A stretch of DNA of 64,000 bases from Exiguobacterium sp. s193 (GCF_018618755.1 NZ_JACSMR010000002.1:62001-126000), one strand, 5' to 3'. Numbered from the stretch's first letter, positions 44,191-53,133 are shown. Made by a program: numbers and translations. Notes: a model not told the origin generated them from the sequence alone.

Positions 44191-45000
44191 TCAAGCGAGT
44201 CCGAGGACATGCTTCAAGTAATAGGCGATGCCATCGTCTTCATTTCGTTTTGTTGTCCCGTTCGCGAGTAACTTGAGCTGTCCGATCGCATTTCCCATCG
44301 CGACGCCGTGTCCCGCGTACTCAATCATTTCTAAATCGTTTTCTTCGTCACCGAAGGCAACGATGTGTTTCTGTTCGATTCCGAGGTGCTTGGCAATCTG
44401 TTCCAAGCCAATCGCTTTACTCGTTCCCTTACGCATGACTTCGACCATATACTCGGGCTTGACCCACTGTCGGTTTAAGACGGTCTCGGCATGAACATGC
44501 GACAGCTCCGACCGGATTTCGTTAACGTGTTCACCCTTGGCATGAATCAACAGCGAGGTCGGTTCGTGACGCAGCAACTGCCGCAAATCACCGGTCGTTA
44601 CCGACAGGGCATGATCGGTATAAAATTCGTAAATCCCGACCGGGTCACGTTGGAAATAAACGTGATCGGTCACTTCACAGACGATATTTTGTGTTTTCGT
44701 ATCAGCAACGGACTCGAGAATATGTTGCACGGTTTTTAACGGAATCGGGTGATGACTGACTTTAAAGTGAGGATCGTTCGGGTGATGAACAAATCCACCA
44801 TTAAAATTAACGATTGGTGTCGTTAAACCAAGTTCTTCATAATAGCGTTTCGCATGACGGAACGGTCGCCCCGTCGCGATGACGACTTCATGACCGTTTT
44901 CACGCGCTTTGTGTAGTGCGGCAAGATTTGCAGGACTAATGGTCTTATCGTCTTTTAAGAGTGTACCGTCGAGGTCGACGGCGATGAGATGACGTTTCAT
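44191..45000 (-). CDS. Cof-type HAD-IIB family phosphatase
   Basis: A 269-residue sugar- or nucleotide-phosphatase-like HAD protein. Motif I is AVDLDGTLLKDDKTIS (nucleophile Asp 9), motif II VVIATGRPFRHAKRYY, motif III the lysine in SKAIGLEQIAKHLGI, and motif IV AFGDEENDLEMIEYAGHGVAMGNA. The cap is the C2b type found in Cof/YwpJ proteins. The natural substrate is unknown. The ribosome site is weak (GAAGTTGGTG), and this leader string recurs at 22.1 kb. Single-gene unit. Confidence 0.88.
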   Translation of the reverse strand: MKRHLIAVDLDGTLLKDDKTISPANLAALHKARENGHEVVIATGRPFRHAKRYYEELGLTTPIVNFNGGFVHHPNDPHFKVSHHPIPLKTVQHILESVADTKTQNIVCEVTDHVYFQRDPVGIYEFYTDHALSVTTGDLRQLLRHEPTSLLIHAKGEHVNEIRSELSHVHAETVLNRQWVKPEYMVEVMRKGTSKAIGLEQIAKHLGIEQKHIVAFGDEENDLEMIEYAGHGVAMGNAIGQLKLLANGTTKRNEDDGIAYYLKHVLGLA

Positions 45001-45196
45001 ACATACACCAACTTCGCTTTAGATTCTTTCTTCATTACTTTATCATACGGAGCTACACAAAGCAGGAAAGCGACTGTTTTGAACAAAAAGGAAAACGCTT
45101 AAAAAAATCCGATAATAGCTGTCGGACGATATAAAAAATGATATACTACGAAACGTAGGACTAATAAAAGTAAGCTATGGAAATGGAGGGGAAAGA

Positions 45197-45391
45197 ATGC
45201 GTTTTCTCGTTACATTCTTCTGGTCGTTCTTACTCGTGAACACAGCTGTGTTCATCGTATCAGCGGTCGATGCAGTTACGTATAACTTCGGGTTCGCGAC
45301 AGCGATGTCAGTCGTGACGTCACTTGTTGTCTTCGCACTTGATGCAGTCAATGAAGATCTTGGTCTTGGTCAAGGGACAAAGGCAGAATAA
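45197..45391 (+). CDS. YjzD-like small membrane protein (DUF2929)
   Basis: A 64-residue protein with two TM helices (about 3-25 and 32-52) and an acidic C-terminal tail. The opening MRFLVTFFWSFLLVNT is typical of YjzD/DUF2929 proteins, whose function is not established. AATGGAGGGGAAAG precedes the ATG and a TATACT -10-like box lies about 55 bases before it. It is followed after about 70 bases by the isoaspartyl dipeptidase gene. Confidence 0.75.
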   Translation: MRFLVTFFWSFLLVNTAVFIVSAVDAVTYNFGFATAMSVVTSLVVFALDAVNEDLGLGQGTKAE

Positions 45392-45460
45392 CTTGAAAGC
45401 GAGGTATCGTCACTGGGCGATATGCTCGCTTTTTATCGTTTACAGCGAGGGGGAGGACAT

Positions 45461-46594
45461 TTGATCTTAATTAAACAAGCGCTTGTCGACGAAATCCCGA
45501 CGGATGTACTTGTCGGAGGCGGAACGATTCTTAGGATTGGTTCCTTTGATATCGATCAGGATTTGCTTGAACAAACGATTGACGGAACGGGGAAACGGTT
45601 AATTCCAGGATTGATCGATGGTCATGTTCATCCGATTGGCGGAGGTGGGGAAGGTGGATTCGCTTCCCGGACGGCTCCACTAGTCGCTAGTGATTTCTTG
45701 ACGGGTGGTGTGACGACGGTCGTCGGATTACTTGGCACGGATGGTTGGACCCGGACCGGAATTGATTTACTGGCACATATCCGTGGATTTACACGATACG
45801 GAATCCGACCTTTTCTGTTAACGGGCAGCTACGCTGTCCCACCCGTTTCGATTACGGATACGATCGGTCGTGATATCGTCCTTATCAATGAAGTCATCGG
45901 ACTCGGCGAGATTGCGATCAATGATCACCGTTCGACCCAACCGACCGTTCAGGAAATGACGCGACTCGCAGCGGAAGCGCGTATCGCCGGGGTGGTCAAA
46001 GGGGTCAATGGAACGATGAACGTCCATATTGGAGACGGGAAACAAGTGTTACATCTCCTTGAAGAAGTCGTCCGGACGTCGGATGTACCGATTGAACAAT
46101 TTTTACCGACACATATCAATCGAAGTGAACGAATTTTTGAAGCCGGTCTCGCCTGGGCGAAACAAGGTGGACGGATTGATTTTACGACCTGTACGACAAA
46201 AGCCTTCATCCAAGAAGGCGAAGTACCTGCAGGACTTGCACTGAAACGGGCACTTGAAGCAGGGATTCCTTTACGGCAGATCACGATGTCGAGTGACGCC
46301 GGTGCGAGTTTACCAGCGTTCGATGCGTCCGGAAAACTCACTCGGATCGAGTCCGGTCAACCGACTTCGATCCTTGAAGCGGTCAAAGAGGCGGTAGGTC
46401 ATGGTGTTGCATTTACGGACGCCATTCAGACGGTCACACGAAACGTTGCCGAAGCGTACGGGATTTCTGGCGGGACGATCAAACTGGGTCAACGTGCCGA
46501 CCTGTTACTGATTAGTGACGCTTTTGAAATCGATACGATTCTAGCGGGTGGACATGCTATAATGATTCAGAAAAAATGGCTTATGCCAAAATGA
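45461..46594 (+). CDS. iadA: Isoaspartyl dipeptidase
   Basis: IadA hydrolyses beta-aspartyl dipeptides left from damaged proteins. The 377-residue amidohydrolase has the metal-binding GLIDGHVHPIGGGGEGGF (~58-75), a probable carbamylated lysine region GVVKGVNGTMNVHIGDG, LPTHINRSERIF and the catalytic Asp in TMSSDAGASLP. TTG 45461 is taken as the start because GAGGGGGAGG directly precedes it; the upstream ATG at 45422 has no ribosome site. The next gene begins 13 bases after its stop. Confidence 0.88.
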   Translation: MILIKQALVDEIPTDVLVGGGTILRIGSFDIDQDLLEQTIDGTGKRLIPGLIDGHVHPIGGGGEGGFASRTAPLVASDFLTGGVTTVVGLLGTDGWTRTGIDLLAHIRGFTRYGIRPFLLTGSYAVPPVSITDTIGRDIVLINEVIGLGEIAINDHRSTQPTVQEMTRLAAEARIAGVVKGVNGTMNVHIGDGKQVLHLLEEVVRTSDVPIEQFLPTHINRSERIFEAGLAWAKQGGRIDFTTCTTKAFIQEGEVPAGLALKRALEAGIPLRQITMSSDAGASLPAFDASGKLTRIESGQPTSILEAVKEAVGHGVAFTDAIQTVTRNVAEAYGISGGTIKLGQRADLLLISDAFEIDTILAGGHAIMIQKKWLMPK

Positions 46595-46607
46595 TGGAGG
46601 GATCGAT

Positions 46608-47099
46608 TTGTCGAAAAAGTCTACGCGCGTGAAGCCGTCGAAAAAGTCGCAATCAAAAGCGAATTGGATTACGGCCGGCGTCATCGCATTGATCGTCATA
46701 CTGGGAGCGACATTACTACTCTTCATGGATAATGAAGATTCAGCAACGAAAGATGGAAATCTTACAGCGAGTCAAGTCGCTGAAAAATTAAAGTCAGGTG
46801 ACGAGTTCTATACGTATTTCTACCAGACGGGTTGTGTCCACTGTGAAAAAGTAAAGCCGTACTTAGTACCGCTCGGCGAGAAACAGGATATTCCGTTCGA
46901 ACAAATTGATCTTGCCGTCGAACAGTCCGCATGGGATACGTTTAAAATTGAAGGAACACCCACTGTCGTCCACTTCAAGGATGGTAAAGAAGTGAGCCGT
47001 GTCGCAGGCGAACAGACAGAAGAAAGCTACAAGGAATTCTTCGCAGGTAAGAATGTTGAGGATTCAAAAGAAGAATCATCGGGTGATTTAAATGATTAA
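46608..47099 (+). CDS. Membrane-tethered thioredoxin-like protein
   Basis: A 163-residue protein with a basic cytoplasmic N-terminus, one TM helix (about 20-40) and an extracytoplasmic thioredoxin fold. The active site reads CVHC (in YFYQTGCVHCEKVKPYL, ~75-80), an unusual CxxC variant, and the cis-proline loop is IEGTPTVVHF. It probably handles thiols of exported proteins. The TTG start has GGAGGG 7 bases upstream. The stop overlaps the start of psd by 8 bases, so the two are coupled. Confidence 0.82.
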   Translation: MSKKSTRVKPSKKSQSKANWITAGVIALIVILGATLLLFMDNEDSATKDGNLTASQVAEKLKSGDEFYTYFYQTGCVHCEKVKPYLVPLGEKQDIPFEQIDLAVEQSAWDTFKIEGTPTVVHFKDGKEVSRVAGEQTEESYKEFFAGKNVEDSKEESSGDLND

Positions 47100-47871
47100 A
47101 AAATGGTTTTTTAAAAATTTATTCGAATTAAATGGACGCCCGTTCGTCGCGCGACAACTGCGACGTTTTGCGATGAGCGAGTTGAGTCGACCGTTGATCA
47201 AACCATTCATTAAGTTGTATGACTTACAGATGCACGAGGCGAGTCAGCCGGTCGAAGCCTATCCGACCTTACATGATTTGTTCGTCCGTCACTTAAAAGA
47301 AGATGTCCGACCGATTTCACAAGCTGAGCAAGCATTCGTCAGTCCGTGTGATGGTGTCTTATCTGTCGTCGATGACTTGACGGAAGACAGTCGCTTCACG
47401 GTTAAAGGACAAACGTATTCAGTCGCGGAATTGCTTGGTTCTCACCATGAAGCGGCAACGTACGTTGGAGGACGTGTCTTGATTTTTTATCTCAGTCCAC
47501 AAAACTATCACCGTGTCCATGTTCCGATTGATGGGACGGTTCGGACGAGTTATACACTCGGGCGCGATTCTGCACCGGTCAATGAATTGGGACTCGAGTA
47601 CGGGAAACGTCCGCTGACGCGGAACTATCGACGCGTCACACGTATCACACAAGGTGGGCATGCACTTGAACATGTTATGGTCGGAGCGTTGAACGTCAAT
47701 ACGATTGTCCAGACGAACCAAAATCGTGAGGTCAAACGTGGCGATGAGTTTGGGTATTTTTCGTTCGGTTCGACCGTCGTTTTGATTTGTCCGAAAGGTG
47801 CGCTTGATTTAAAAGATGACGTGACAGGTCCTGTCTTGATGGGGCAAGCACTTGGTAATTGGAATTCATGA
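47092..47871 (+). CDS. psd: Phosphatidylserine decarboxylase proenzyme
   Basis: Psd converts phosphatidylserine to phosphatidylethanolamine. The 259-residue proenzyme has SPCDGVLS, the histidine-rich YLSPQNYHRVHVPIDG, and near the C-terminus FGSTVVLI (~224-231), where cleavage before Ser creates the pyruvoyl cofactor. The more usual form of that motif is LGST, and FGST is a common Bacillota variant. PssA, the preceding enzyme, is encoded at 26.4 kb, giving a full PE pathway in the window. Confidence 0.93.
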   Translation: MIKKWFFKNLFELNGRPFVARQLRRFAMSELSRPLIKPFIKLYDLQMHEASQPVEAYPTLHDLFVRHLKEDVRPISQAEQAFVSPCDGVLSVVDDLTEDSRFTVKGQTYSVAELLGSHHEAATYVGGRVLIFYLSPQNYHRVHVPIDGTVRTSYTLGRDSAPVNELGLEYGKRPLTRNYRRVTRITQGGHALEHVMVGALNVNTIVQTNQNREVKRGDEFGYFSFGSTVVLICPKGALDLKDDVTGPVLMGQALGNWNS

Positions 47872-47876
47872 AAGTA

Positions 47877-47911
47877 AAAGCACCCTTCAATTGAAAGGGT
47901 GTTTTCTTTTG
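47877..47911 (+). terminator. Terminator after psd
   Basis: AGCACCCTTTCAATTGAAAGGGTGT-type stem followed by TTTCTTTT. Confidence 0.82.
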
Positions 47912-48014
47912 TGCATCGCTCTACGCCATTGATTGTGCTATAATCGAACGATAAGAACATAACTGTTTCTTAAACTTAACTATAGAGCTAGACCATTATC
48001 TGGAGGTTTTATTC

Positions 48015-48599
48015 TTGTTCAAACGACTTTATCCGAAACATTTCGTCGCATCCATTTATGATATCGATTTAGAGATGTTAAAACGAAACGGTGTCAAAGC
48101 AATTTTGACGGATCTTGATAACACGCTTGTTGCATGGGATATTGCCGATGCTCCAGACGAATTGGTGTCATGGCTGGATATGGTGAATAATCAATACGGA
48201 TTTGACGTCATCATCGTCTCGAATAATAACGGCGATCGTGTCAAAAAGTTTGCGGATCCACTCGGACTGCACTATATTGCACCTGCCCGAAAACCATTAC
48301 CAATCGGTTTCAAACGAGCATTAACGGAATTCGGTTATCATGCAAAAGAAGTAGTATTTCTTGGGGATCAGTTGTTTACTGATGTGCTAGGAGCAAATTC
48401 CGTAGGCATCGAAGTCATTCACGTCCAACCCGTCGTTAAAACAGACGGTGTCGTCACTAAATTCAATCGCTTGATGGAGCGTCTCGTCTTCCGTCGCATG
48501 AAACGTAAAGGCATCTATAAATTGACGCAACGTGTCAAAGAAGAGTCTGAAGCGGAGAAGCGTCAGGTCGAGCCACTGCGTCAGGATAAGCAACAATGA
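48015..48599 (+). CDS. yqeG: YqeG family HAD IIIA-type phosphatase
   Basis: A 194-residue HAD phosphatase. Motif I is AILTDLDNTLVAWD (~32-45), motif II VIIVSNNNGDRV, and the motif III/IV region RKPLPIGFKRAL followed by VVFLGDQLFTDVLGANSVG. YqeG belongs to the mitochondrial Gep4-like phosphatidylglycerophosphate phosphatase group, but its bacterial role is not settled. The TTG start is supported by GGAGG 8 bases upstream. It heads the conserved yqeG-yqeH-aroE-yqeI-nadD-yqeK-rsfS-yqeM run. Confidence 0.9.
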   Translation: MFKRLYPKHFVASIYDIDLEMLKRNGVKAILTDLDNTLVAWDIADAPDELVSWLDMVNNQYGFDVIIVSNNNGDRVKKFADPLGLHYIAPARKPLPIGFKRALTEFGYHAKEVVFLGDQLFTDVLGANSVGIEVIHVQPVVKTDGVVTKFNRLMERLVFRRMKRKGIYKLTQRVKEESEAEKRQVEPLRQDKQQ

Positions 48600-48666
48600 C
48601 CCTGTCATACCGGTAGATGAAAGGATAGGCAGTAGTCGCAACATGTACGGCTATAGGTCGGAAGTT

Positions 48667-48696
48667 ACGCTCTGGGAGTAGCGTGCAGGGTGCTAC
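48667..48696 (+). promoter_or_regulatory. Mutually exclusive hairpins in the yqeH leader
   Basis: ACGCT (48667-48671) can pair with AGCGT (48680-48684), while GTAGC (48678-48682) can pair with GCTAC (48692-48696). The two short stems share bases and cannot coexist, which could act as a switch before yqeH. Confidence 0.3.
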
Positions 48697-48722
48697 GTTG
48701 AATAGAGAAGGGAAAGTTCCCG

Positions 48723-49850
48723 ATGCGGCTCAACACACATATGAACGAAGAAATTCATTGCGCCGGCTGTGGTGTCGAGATTCAAACAGAGGATTCGAAA
48801 GCACCAGGTTATGCGCCTAAATCTGCACTTGACCGTGAAATGGTCATTTGCCAACGTTGTTTTAAACTGAAACACTACAACCAAATTCAAGACGTCGCAT
48901 TGACGGACGATGATTTTGTCAAAATCTTAGACGGAATCGGTCAAAAAGATGCACTCGTCGTTAAAATCGTTGATATTTTCGATTTCAACGGAAGTTGGTT
49001 ACCCGGATTACACCGCTTCGTCGGAAAAAACGATGTCCTGCTTGTCGGGAATAAGGCAGACTTGTTGCCGAAGTCGCTCAATCCGAATCGTTTAATGAAC
49101 TGGATGCGCCAAACCTCAAAAGAACTGGGCTTACGTCCAGTCGATGTCCACTTGATTAGTGCGAAAAAAGGGCACGGCGTCGATGAATTAGCAGAGAAAA
49201 TCGACTACTACCGTAAAGGGCGCGATGTCTATGTCGTCGGCTGTACGAACGTCGGGAAATCAACGCTGATCAACCAAGTCATCAAACGGTTTGGTGAAGA
49301 AGAAGAGGCCGTCATCACCGTCAGTCACTTCCCAGGAACGACACTCGATTTGATCGACATTCCGCTAGATGATAACTGTAACCTGTACGACACGCCAGGA
49401 ATCATCAATCATCACCAAATGGCACATTATGTCGATGGACGAGACTTGAAATTGATTACGCCGAAAAAAGAAATCAAACCACAAGTCTTCCAAATTCATC
49501 CGCAACAAACGTTATTCTTTGGTGGTTTAGCACGCCTTGACTACATGGAAGGGAACAAACGTTCATTCGTCATCTATATGTCAAATGAACTTAAAGTTCA
49601 CCGGACGAAGTTAGATAAGGCGGACGATCTTTATGCAAATCATAACGGGGAGCTGTTGTCGCCTCCGAATGAAAAAACGCTTGAGATGTTACCACCGCTC
49701 GTCCGTCATGAGTTTAGTTTACGTGACAACATGAAAACAGACATCGTCTTCAGTGGACTCGGTTGGGTTGCGGTTCACGGAAAAGGTGGGCGAGTAGCTG
49801 CCTACGCGCCTAAAGGTGTTGCTGTTTCCTTACGTGAGGCGCTCGTCTGA
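48723..49850 (+). CDS. yqeH: Ribosome biogenesis GTPase YqeH
   Basis: A 375-residue circularly permuted GTPase needed for 30S assembly. It has an N-terminal zinc finger (CAGCGVEIQ...CQRCFKLKHYN), G4 first (LLVGNKADLLPKS), then G5, G1 (GCTNVGKSTLINQ) and G3 (LYDTPGI), and a C-terminal RNA-binding-like domain ending VAAYAPKGVAVSLREAL. ATG 48723 has AAGGG ten bases upstream; ATG 48741 is an alternative closer to the B. subtilis start. The stop shares a base with aroE. Confidence 0.94.
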   Translation: MRLNTHMNEEIHCAGCGVEIQTEDSKAPGYAPKSALDREMVICQRCFKLKHYNQIQDVALTDDDFVKILDGIGQKDALVVKIVDIFDFNGSWLPGLHRFVGKNDVLLVGNKADLLPKSLNPNRLMNWMRQTSKELGLRPVDVHLISAKKGHGVDELAEKIDYYRKGRDVYVVGCTNVGKSTLINQVIKRFGEEEEAVITVSHFPGTTLDLIDIPLDDNCNLYDTPGIINHHQMAHYVDGRDLKLITPKKEIKPQVFQIHPQQTLFFGGLARLDYMEGNKRSFVIYMSNELKVHRTKLDKADDLYANHNGELLSPPNEKTLEMLPPLVRHEFSLRDNMKTDIVFSGLGWVAVHGKGGRVAAYAPKGVAVSLREALV

Positions 49851-50635
49851 TGCGTTTCGCTGTCATCGGTCATCCGATTGCCCATTCACTTTCACCCGTG
49901 CTGCACGAGGCATGGCTGGAAGCGGCTGGGCTTTTCGGCTGTTATAGTATGATGGACGTCGAAGAAAACGAATTAGCGCAGGTCGTCCGGCAATTACGGA
50001 TGCGCGAGCTCGATGGCATTAACGTCACGATTCCCTATAAAACAGCAATCATCCCGTTTCTCGATCGGCTTGAGCCTTCTGCTGCAAAAGCGGGAGCGGT
50101 CAATACGGTCTACGTTGACGGGGAGGAACTGGTCGGTGCGAATACGGACGGGACGGGATTCGTCCGTGCTTTGTCCGCGCGACAATCGTCAGAAAACATT
50201 CTTGTGATTGGAGCGGGTGGTGCGGCACGAGGAATCGTCGCGGCGCTCGACGGGACGGTCACAATCATAAACCGGACGAATGAACGGGCGTGCGCGCTTG
50301 CCGCTGAATTTCAGGCGCAGGCAATCGACTGGACAGCGTCACCGGATTTAACGCCCTATGACACAATCATCAACACGACATCGGTCGGTATGATGCCACG
50401 CGTCGAAGCGACACCAATCGAGTTGTCCGAGACGACGGCACTGATTTGTGATATTATTTATCGACCGACTCCGACGCAACTACTACGTGATGCCTCGGCT
50501 CGAGGACTCGCGACACTAGATGGCGTCCCGATGTTCGTTTTACAAGCGGCTGAAGCATTTGAACGCTTCACCGGTCACGCACCTGATCTTACGCTTGGTG
50601 AGCAGGTGATTCGAAAGCAACTGGAGGAATATTAA
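49850..50635 (+). CDS. aroE: Shikimate dehydrogenase (NADP+)
   Basis: AroE reduces 3-dehydroshikimate to shikimate in aromatic amino acid synthesis. The 261-residue protein has the shikimate-binding GHPIAHSLSPVLHEAW, the NVTIPYK catalytic lysine (~65), GANTDGTGFV, the nucleotide loop LVIGAGGAARGIVAAL and NRTNERA for NADP. It overlaps yqeH by one base (TGATG). Confidence 0.94.
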   Translation: MRFAVIGHPIAHSLSPVLHEAWLEAAGLFGCYSMMDVEENELAQVVRQLRMRELDGINVTIPYKTAIIPFLDRLEPSAAKAGAVNTVYVDGEELVGANTDGTGFVRALSARQSSENILVIGAGGAARGIVAALDGTVTIINRTNERACALAAEFQAQAIDWTASPDLTPYDTIINTTSVGMMPRVEATPIELSETTALICDIIYRPTPTQLLRDASARGLATLDGVPMFVLQAAEAFERFTGHAPDLTLGEQVIRKQLEEY

Positions 50636-50636
50636 T

Positions 50637-50930
50637 ATGTTAACAGGTAAACAAAAACGATTTTTACGTGCAACAGCACATGACTTAAGCCCGATTTTCC
50701 AAGTAGGGAAAAATGGCGTTGGAGAAGCGATGTGTGCTGATTTGATCGATGCACTCGAAAAACGCGAATTATTGAAAGTCCAAGTCTTGCAGAACTGTGC
50801 CGACACACCTAAAGATGTAGCGGCTGAACTCGTCGACGGAACAAATGCTGAACTCGTTCAAGTCATCGGTAAAGTCGTTGTTCTCTACAAAGAATCGAAA
50901 GAGAATAAAACGTTACAATTACCACGATGA
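50637..50930 (+). CDS. yqeI: YhbY/CRM-domain RNA-binding protein YqeI
   Basis: A 97-residue CRM-domain protein associated with pre-50S ribosomes. It opens LTGKQKRFLRATAHDLSPIFQVGKNGV, with the GxxG-like loop VGKNGVGE, and ends VVLYKESKENKTLQLPR, as in the family. GGAGG within the aroE end serves as its ribosome site. It overlaps nadD by 4 bases. Confidence 0.92.
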   Translation: MLTGKQKRFLRATAHDLSPIFQVGKNGVGEAMCADLIDALEKRELLKVQVLQNCADTPKDVAAELVDGTNAELVQVIGKVVVLYKESKENKTLQLPR

Positions 50931-51496
50931 AGATTGGTCTGATGGGCGGAACATTTGATCCGCCCCACATCGGTCATTTATTGATAGCAGAACAAGCAAA
51001 GGAACAACTGCGTCTTGATGCGGTCTGGTTTTTACCCGCAAACGTTCCTCCGCATAAAGCAGCGAACGTGACGAGTGCGACGCAACGGTTGCAACTTGTC
51101 GAAGCCGCTGTTCAGGCGAACGATGCGTTTTCCGTCTCGACGATTGAGTTCGAACGTCAAGAAAAATCGTATACGCTTGAGACGGTTCTCGAATTGAAAA
51201 AACGGTATCCGACAGACGAGTTCATCTTTCTGCTCGGGGCGGATTCACTTGCGAGCCTCGAGACATGGTATCAAGCAGAGCGTCTGTTTAAGGCGATTCA
51301 ATTCGGTGCGGTCGCACGTCCGGGGAGTCGTTATTTGATTCCGTCAGGTGCGCAGGTTACGGCAGTCGATTTACCGTTGCTCGAAGTGTCCTCAACGGAT
51401 ATCCGAAAACGTGTCGCCCGCGGAAAAAGTATCCGTTATTTCGTTCCGGAAACTGTCCGACAACTAATCGAGGAGTGGGGATTGTATGTTACTTGA
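50927..51496 (+). CDS. nadD: Nicotinate-nucleotide adenylyltransferase
   Basis: NadD adenylates nicotinate mononucleotide for NAD synthesis. The 189-residue protein has the nucleotidyltransferase motif GGTFDPPHIGHL (7-18) and the C-terminal ISTDIRKRV-type motif here written VSSTDIRKRVARGKSIRYFVPE. ATGA overlap with yqeI and an 11-base overlap with yqeK place it in the same translation-coupled run. Confidence 0.94.
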   Translation: MKIGLMGGTFDPPHIGHLLIAEQAKEQLRLDAVWFLPANVPPHKAANVTSATQRLQLVEAAVQANDAFSVSTIEFERQEKSYTLETVLELKKRYPTDEFIFLLGADSLASLETWYQAERLFKAIQFGAVARPGSRYLIPSGAQVTAVDLPLLEVSSTDIRKRVARGKSIRYFVPETVRQLIEEWGLYVT

Positions 51497-52061
51497 AGAA
51501 GCAAACGACATTATTAAGCAAACACTCCCGCATAAGCGCTATGTGCATACGCTTGGAGTTGTTGAAACCGCACGTCAACTCGCGCGGCGAAACGGGGTCG
51601 ACGAGGAGACGGCAGCGTTCGCTGCGATGCTGCACGATTACGCGAAGTATCGTGACGCCGAAGAAATGCGGACGCTCGCTCGGGAACTCGGACATTTCGA
51701 GTTGCTCGATTATGACGATGAGCTCTTGCACGCGCCAATCGGCGCAGAACTCGTCAAACGTGAACTCGGTATCGAGGACACGGTGATTTACCAAGCAATC
51801 GCGAACCATACGACCGGTGCTCCGGATATGCCGTTACTCGATCAAGTGATTTTCGTCGCCGATGCGATTGAGCCGAATCGTACGTATCCGGGTGTTGAAA
51901 CATTACGGGAGATCGCAGACGCCGATTTAACGGACGCCGTCATCGCGACGCTTGCGCATACCATCCAATTTTTATGCAACAAACAAACAGTGATTTTTCC
52001 GTTGACGATTGAAACGTATAATGCGTTCGTCACGGCTAAACGAAAGGGGACCGTCCTATGA
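51486..52061 (+). CDS. yqeK: HD-domain bis(5'-nucleosyl)-tetraphosphatase YqeK
   Basis: A 191-residue HD phosphohydrolase. The metal-binding residues are visible in KRYVHTLGVVETA (His ~20), MLHDYAK (HD ~48), LHAPIGAEL (His) and VIFVADAIEPNR (Asp). YqeK proteins cleave Ap4A symmetrically to two ADP. It sits between nadD and rsfS as in other Bacillota. Confidence 0.92.
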   Translation: MLLEEANDIIKQTLPHKRYVHTLGVVETARQLARRNGVDEETAAFAAMLHDYAKYRDAEEMRTLARELGHFELLDYDDELLHAPIGAELVKRELGIEDTVIYQAIANHTTGAPDMPLLDQVIFVADAIEPNRTYPGVETLREIADADLTDAVIATLAHTIQFLCNKQTVIFPLTIETYNAFVTAKRKGTVL

Positions 52062-52405
52062 CAGTCGAACAAGAATTAAAATTAATCGTAAATGCAATTG
52101 ATGATAAGCGTGCAGAAGGTATCATCGTCTTAGACATGAAAAACATCTCACCCATCGCGGATTATTTCGTGATTTGTGAAGGTGGATCAGAAAAACAAGT
52201 ACAAGCCATCGCACGTGAAGTGAAAGAAGTTGCCCATAAAAATGAATTGCCGATCAAACGTCTCGAAGGACTTGACGCAGCACGTTGGGTACTCGCCGAT
52301 CTTGAAAATGTTGTTGTCCATGTCTTCCACCGTGATGACCGTGACTACTACAACCTTGAGAAACTCTGGTCAGACGCACCTAAAGTAGAAGTCGAGATTG
52401 ACTGA
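52058..52405 (+). CDS. rsfS: Ribosomal silencing factor RsfS
   Basis: A 115-residue Iojap-family protein that binds L14 and blocks subunit joining in starvation. It has LDMKNISPIADYFVICEGGSEKQVQAIA, GLDAARWVLADLENVVVHVFH and the terminal YYNLEKLWSDAP. It overlaps yqeK by 4 bases and the methyltransferase by 1 base. Confidence 0.94.
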   Translation: MTVEQELKLIVNAIDDKRAEGIIVLDMKNISPIADYFVICEGGSEKQVQAIAREVKEVAHKNELPIKRLEGLDAARWVLADLENVVVHVFHRDDRDYYNLEKLWSDAPKVEVEID

Positions 52406-53133
52406 TGGCGTACGAACAATTTGCATACGTCTATGACGAGTTGATGCAAGATGTTCCCTACGACGAATGGGTCGCCTGGGTAGCGCAATACGTCGAAGCA
52501 AACAGTACGATTGCTGACGTCGGTTGTGGGACAGGGACGGCGACGTTGTTACTCGCTGAGCATTACCGCGTGACAGGTATCGATTTATCGGAAGAGATGC
52601 TTGAAATCGCGCAGGAAAAAGCGATGGAACAACAGCAAAAAATCGATTTCTGGTGTCAAGACATGCGCGAAATCGAATTGCCTGCTCCAGTCGATGCAAT
52701 GACGATTCTGTGTGACTCGCTCAACTACCTGAAGACAGAAGCGGATGTGCAACAAACGTTCGAACGTGCGGCGCAGACGTTAAAAGAAGGCGGGAAGTTG
52801 TTGTTTGATGTCCATTCCCCGCATAAGATGGAAACACTCTTTAACGGGAAAACATACGCGACACACGCCGAACAAAGTTCTTATATTTGGTTTGCTGATC
52901 CCGGAGAAGCACCACTTTCCGTCGTTCACGAATTGACGTTCTTCATCGAAGACGAAGATGGACGTTACGACCGTGTTGACGAGACACATCATCAACGGAC
53001 GTATCCGCCGGAACAATACGTGACGTGGCTTCGTGAAGCAGGGTTTAGGACGCTCGCCGTAACAGGTGACTTCACAAGTGATGCACCAACGCCGACAGCG
53101 GAACGAATTTTCTTTGTAGCTGAAAAAATATAA
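52405..53133 (+). CDS. yqeM: Class I SAM-dependent methyltransferase YqeM
   Basis: A 242-residue methyltransferase with YEQFAYVYDELMQDVPYDEW, SAM loop IADVGCGTGTATLLLAE (~40), TGIDLSEEMLEIAQ and the motif FWCQDMREIELP. The substrate is unknown; its constant place after rsfS hints at a role in translation or ribosome maturation. It closes the operon before a terminator. Confidence 0.9.
   Translation: MAYEQFAYVYDELMQDVPYDEWVAWVAQYVEANSTIADVGCGTGTATLLLAEHYRVTGIDLSEEMLEIAQEKAMEQQQKIDFWCQDMREIELPAPVDAMTILCDSLNYLKTEADVQQTFERAAQTLKEGGKLLFDVHSPHKMETLFNGKTYATHAEQSSYIWFADPGEAPLSVVHELTFFIEDEDGRYDRVDETHHQRTYPPEQYVTWLREAGFRTLAVTGDFTSDAPTPTAERIFFVAEKI

Noticed and set aside
45949-46341. Reverse 130-aa frame inside iadA
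   Set aside because: It is antisense to a clear amidohydrolase with full motifs and no ribosome site precedes it.
48600-48722. Possible tRNA or known riboswitch in the yqeH leader
   Set aside because: No cloverleaf, T-box or other known riboswitch core could be found; only short competing stems.
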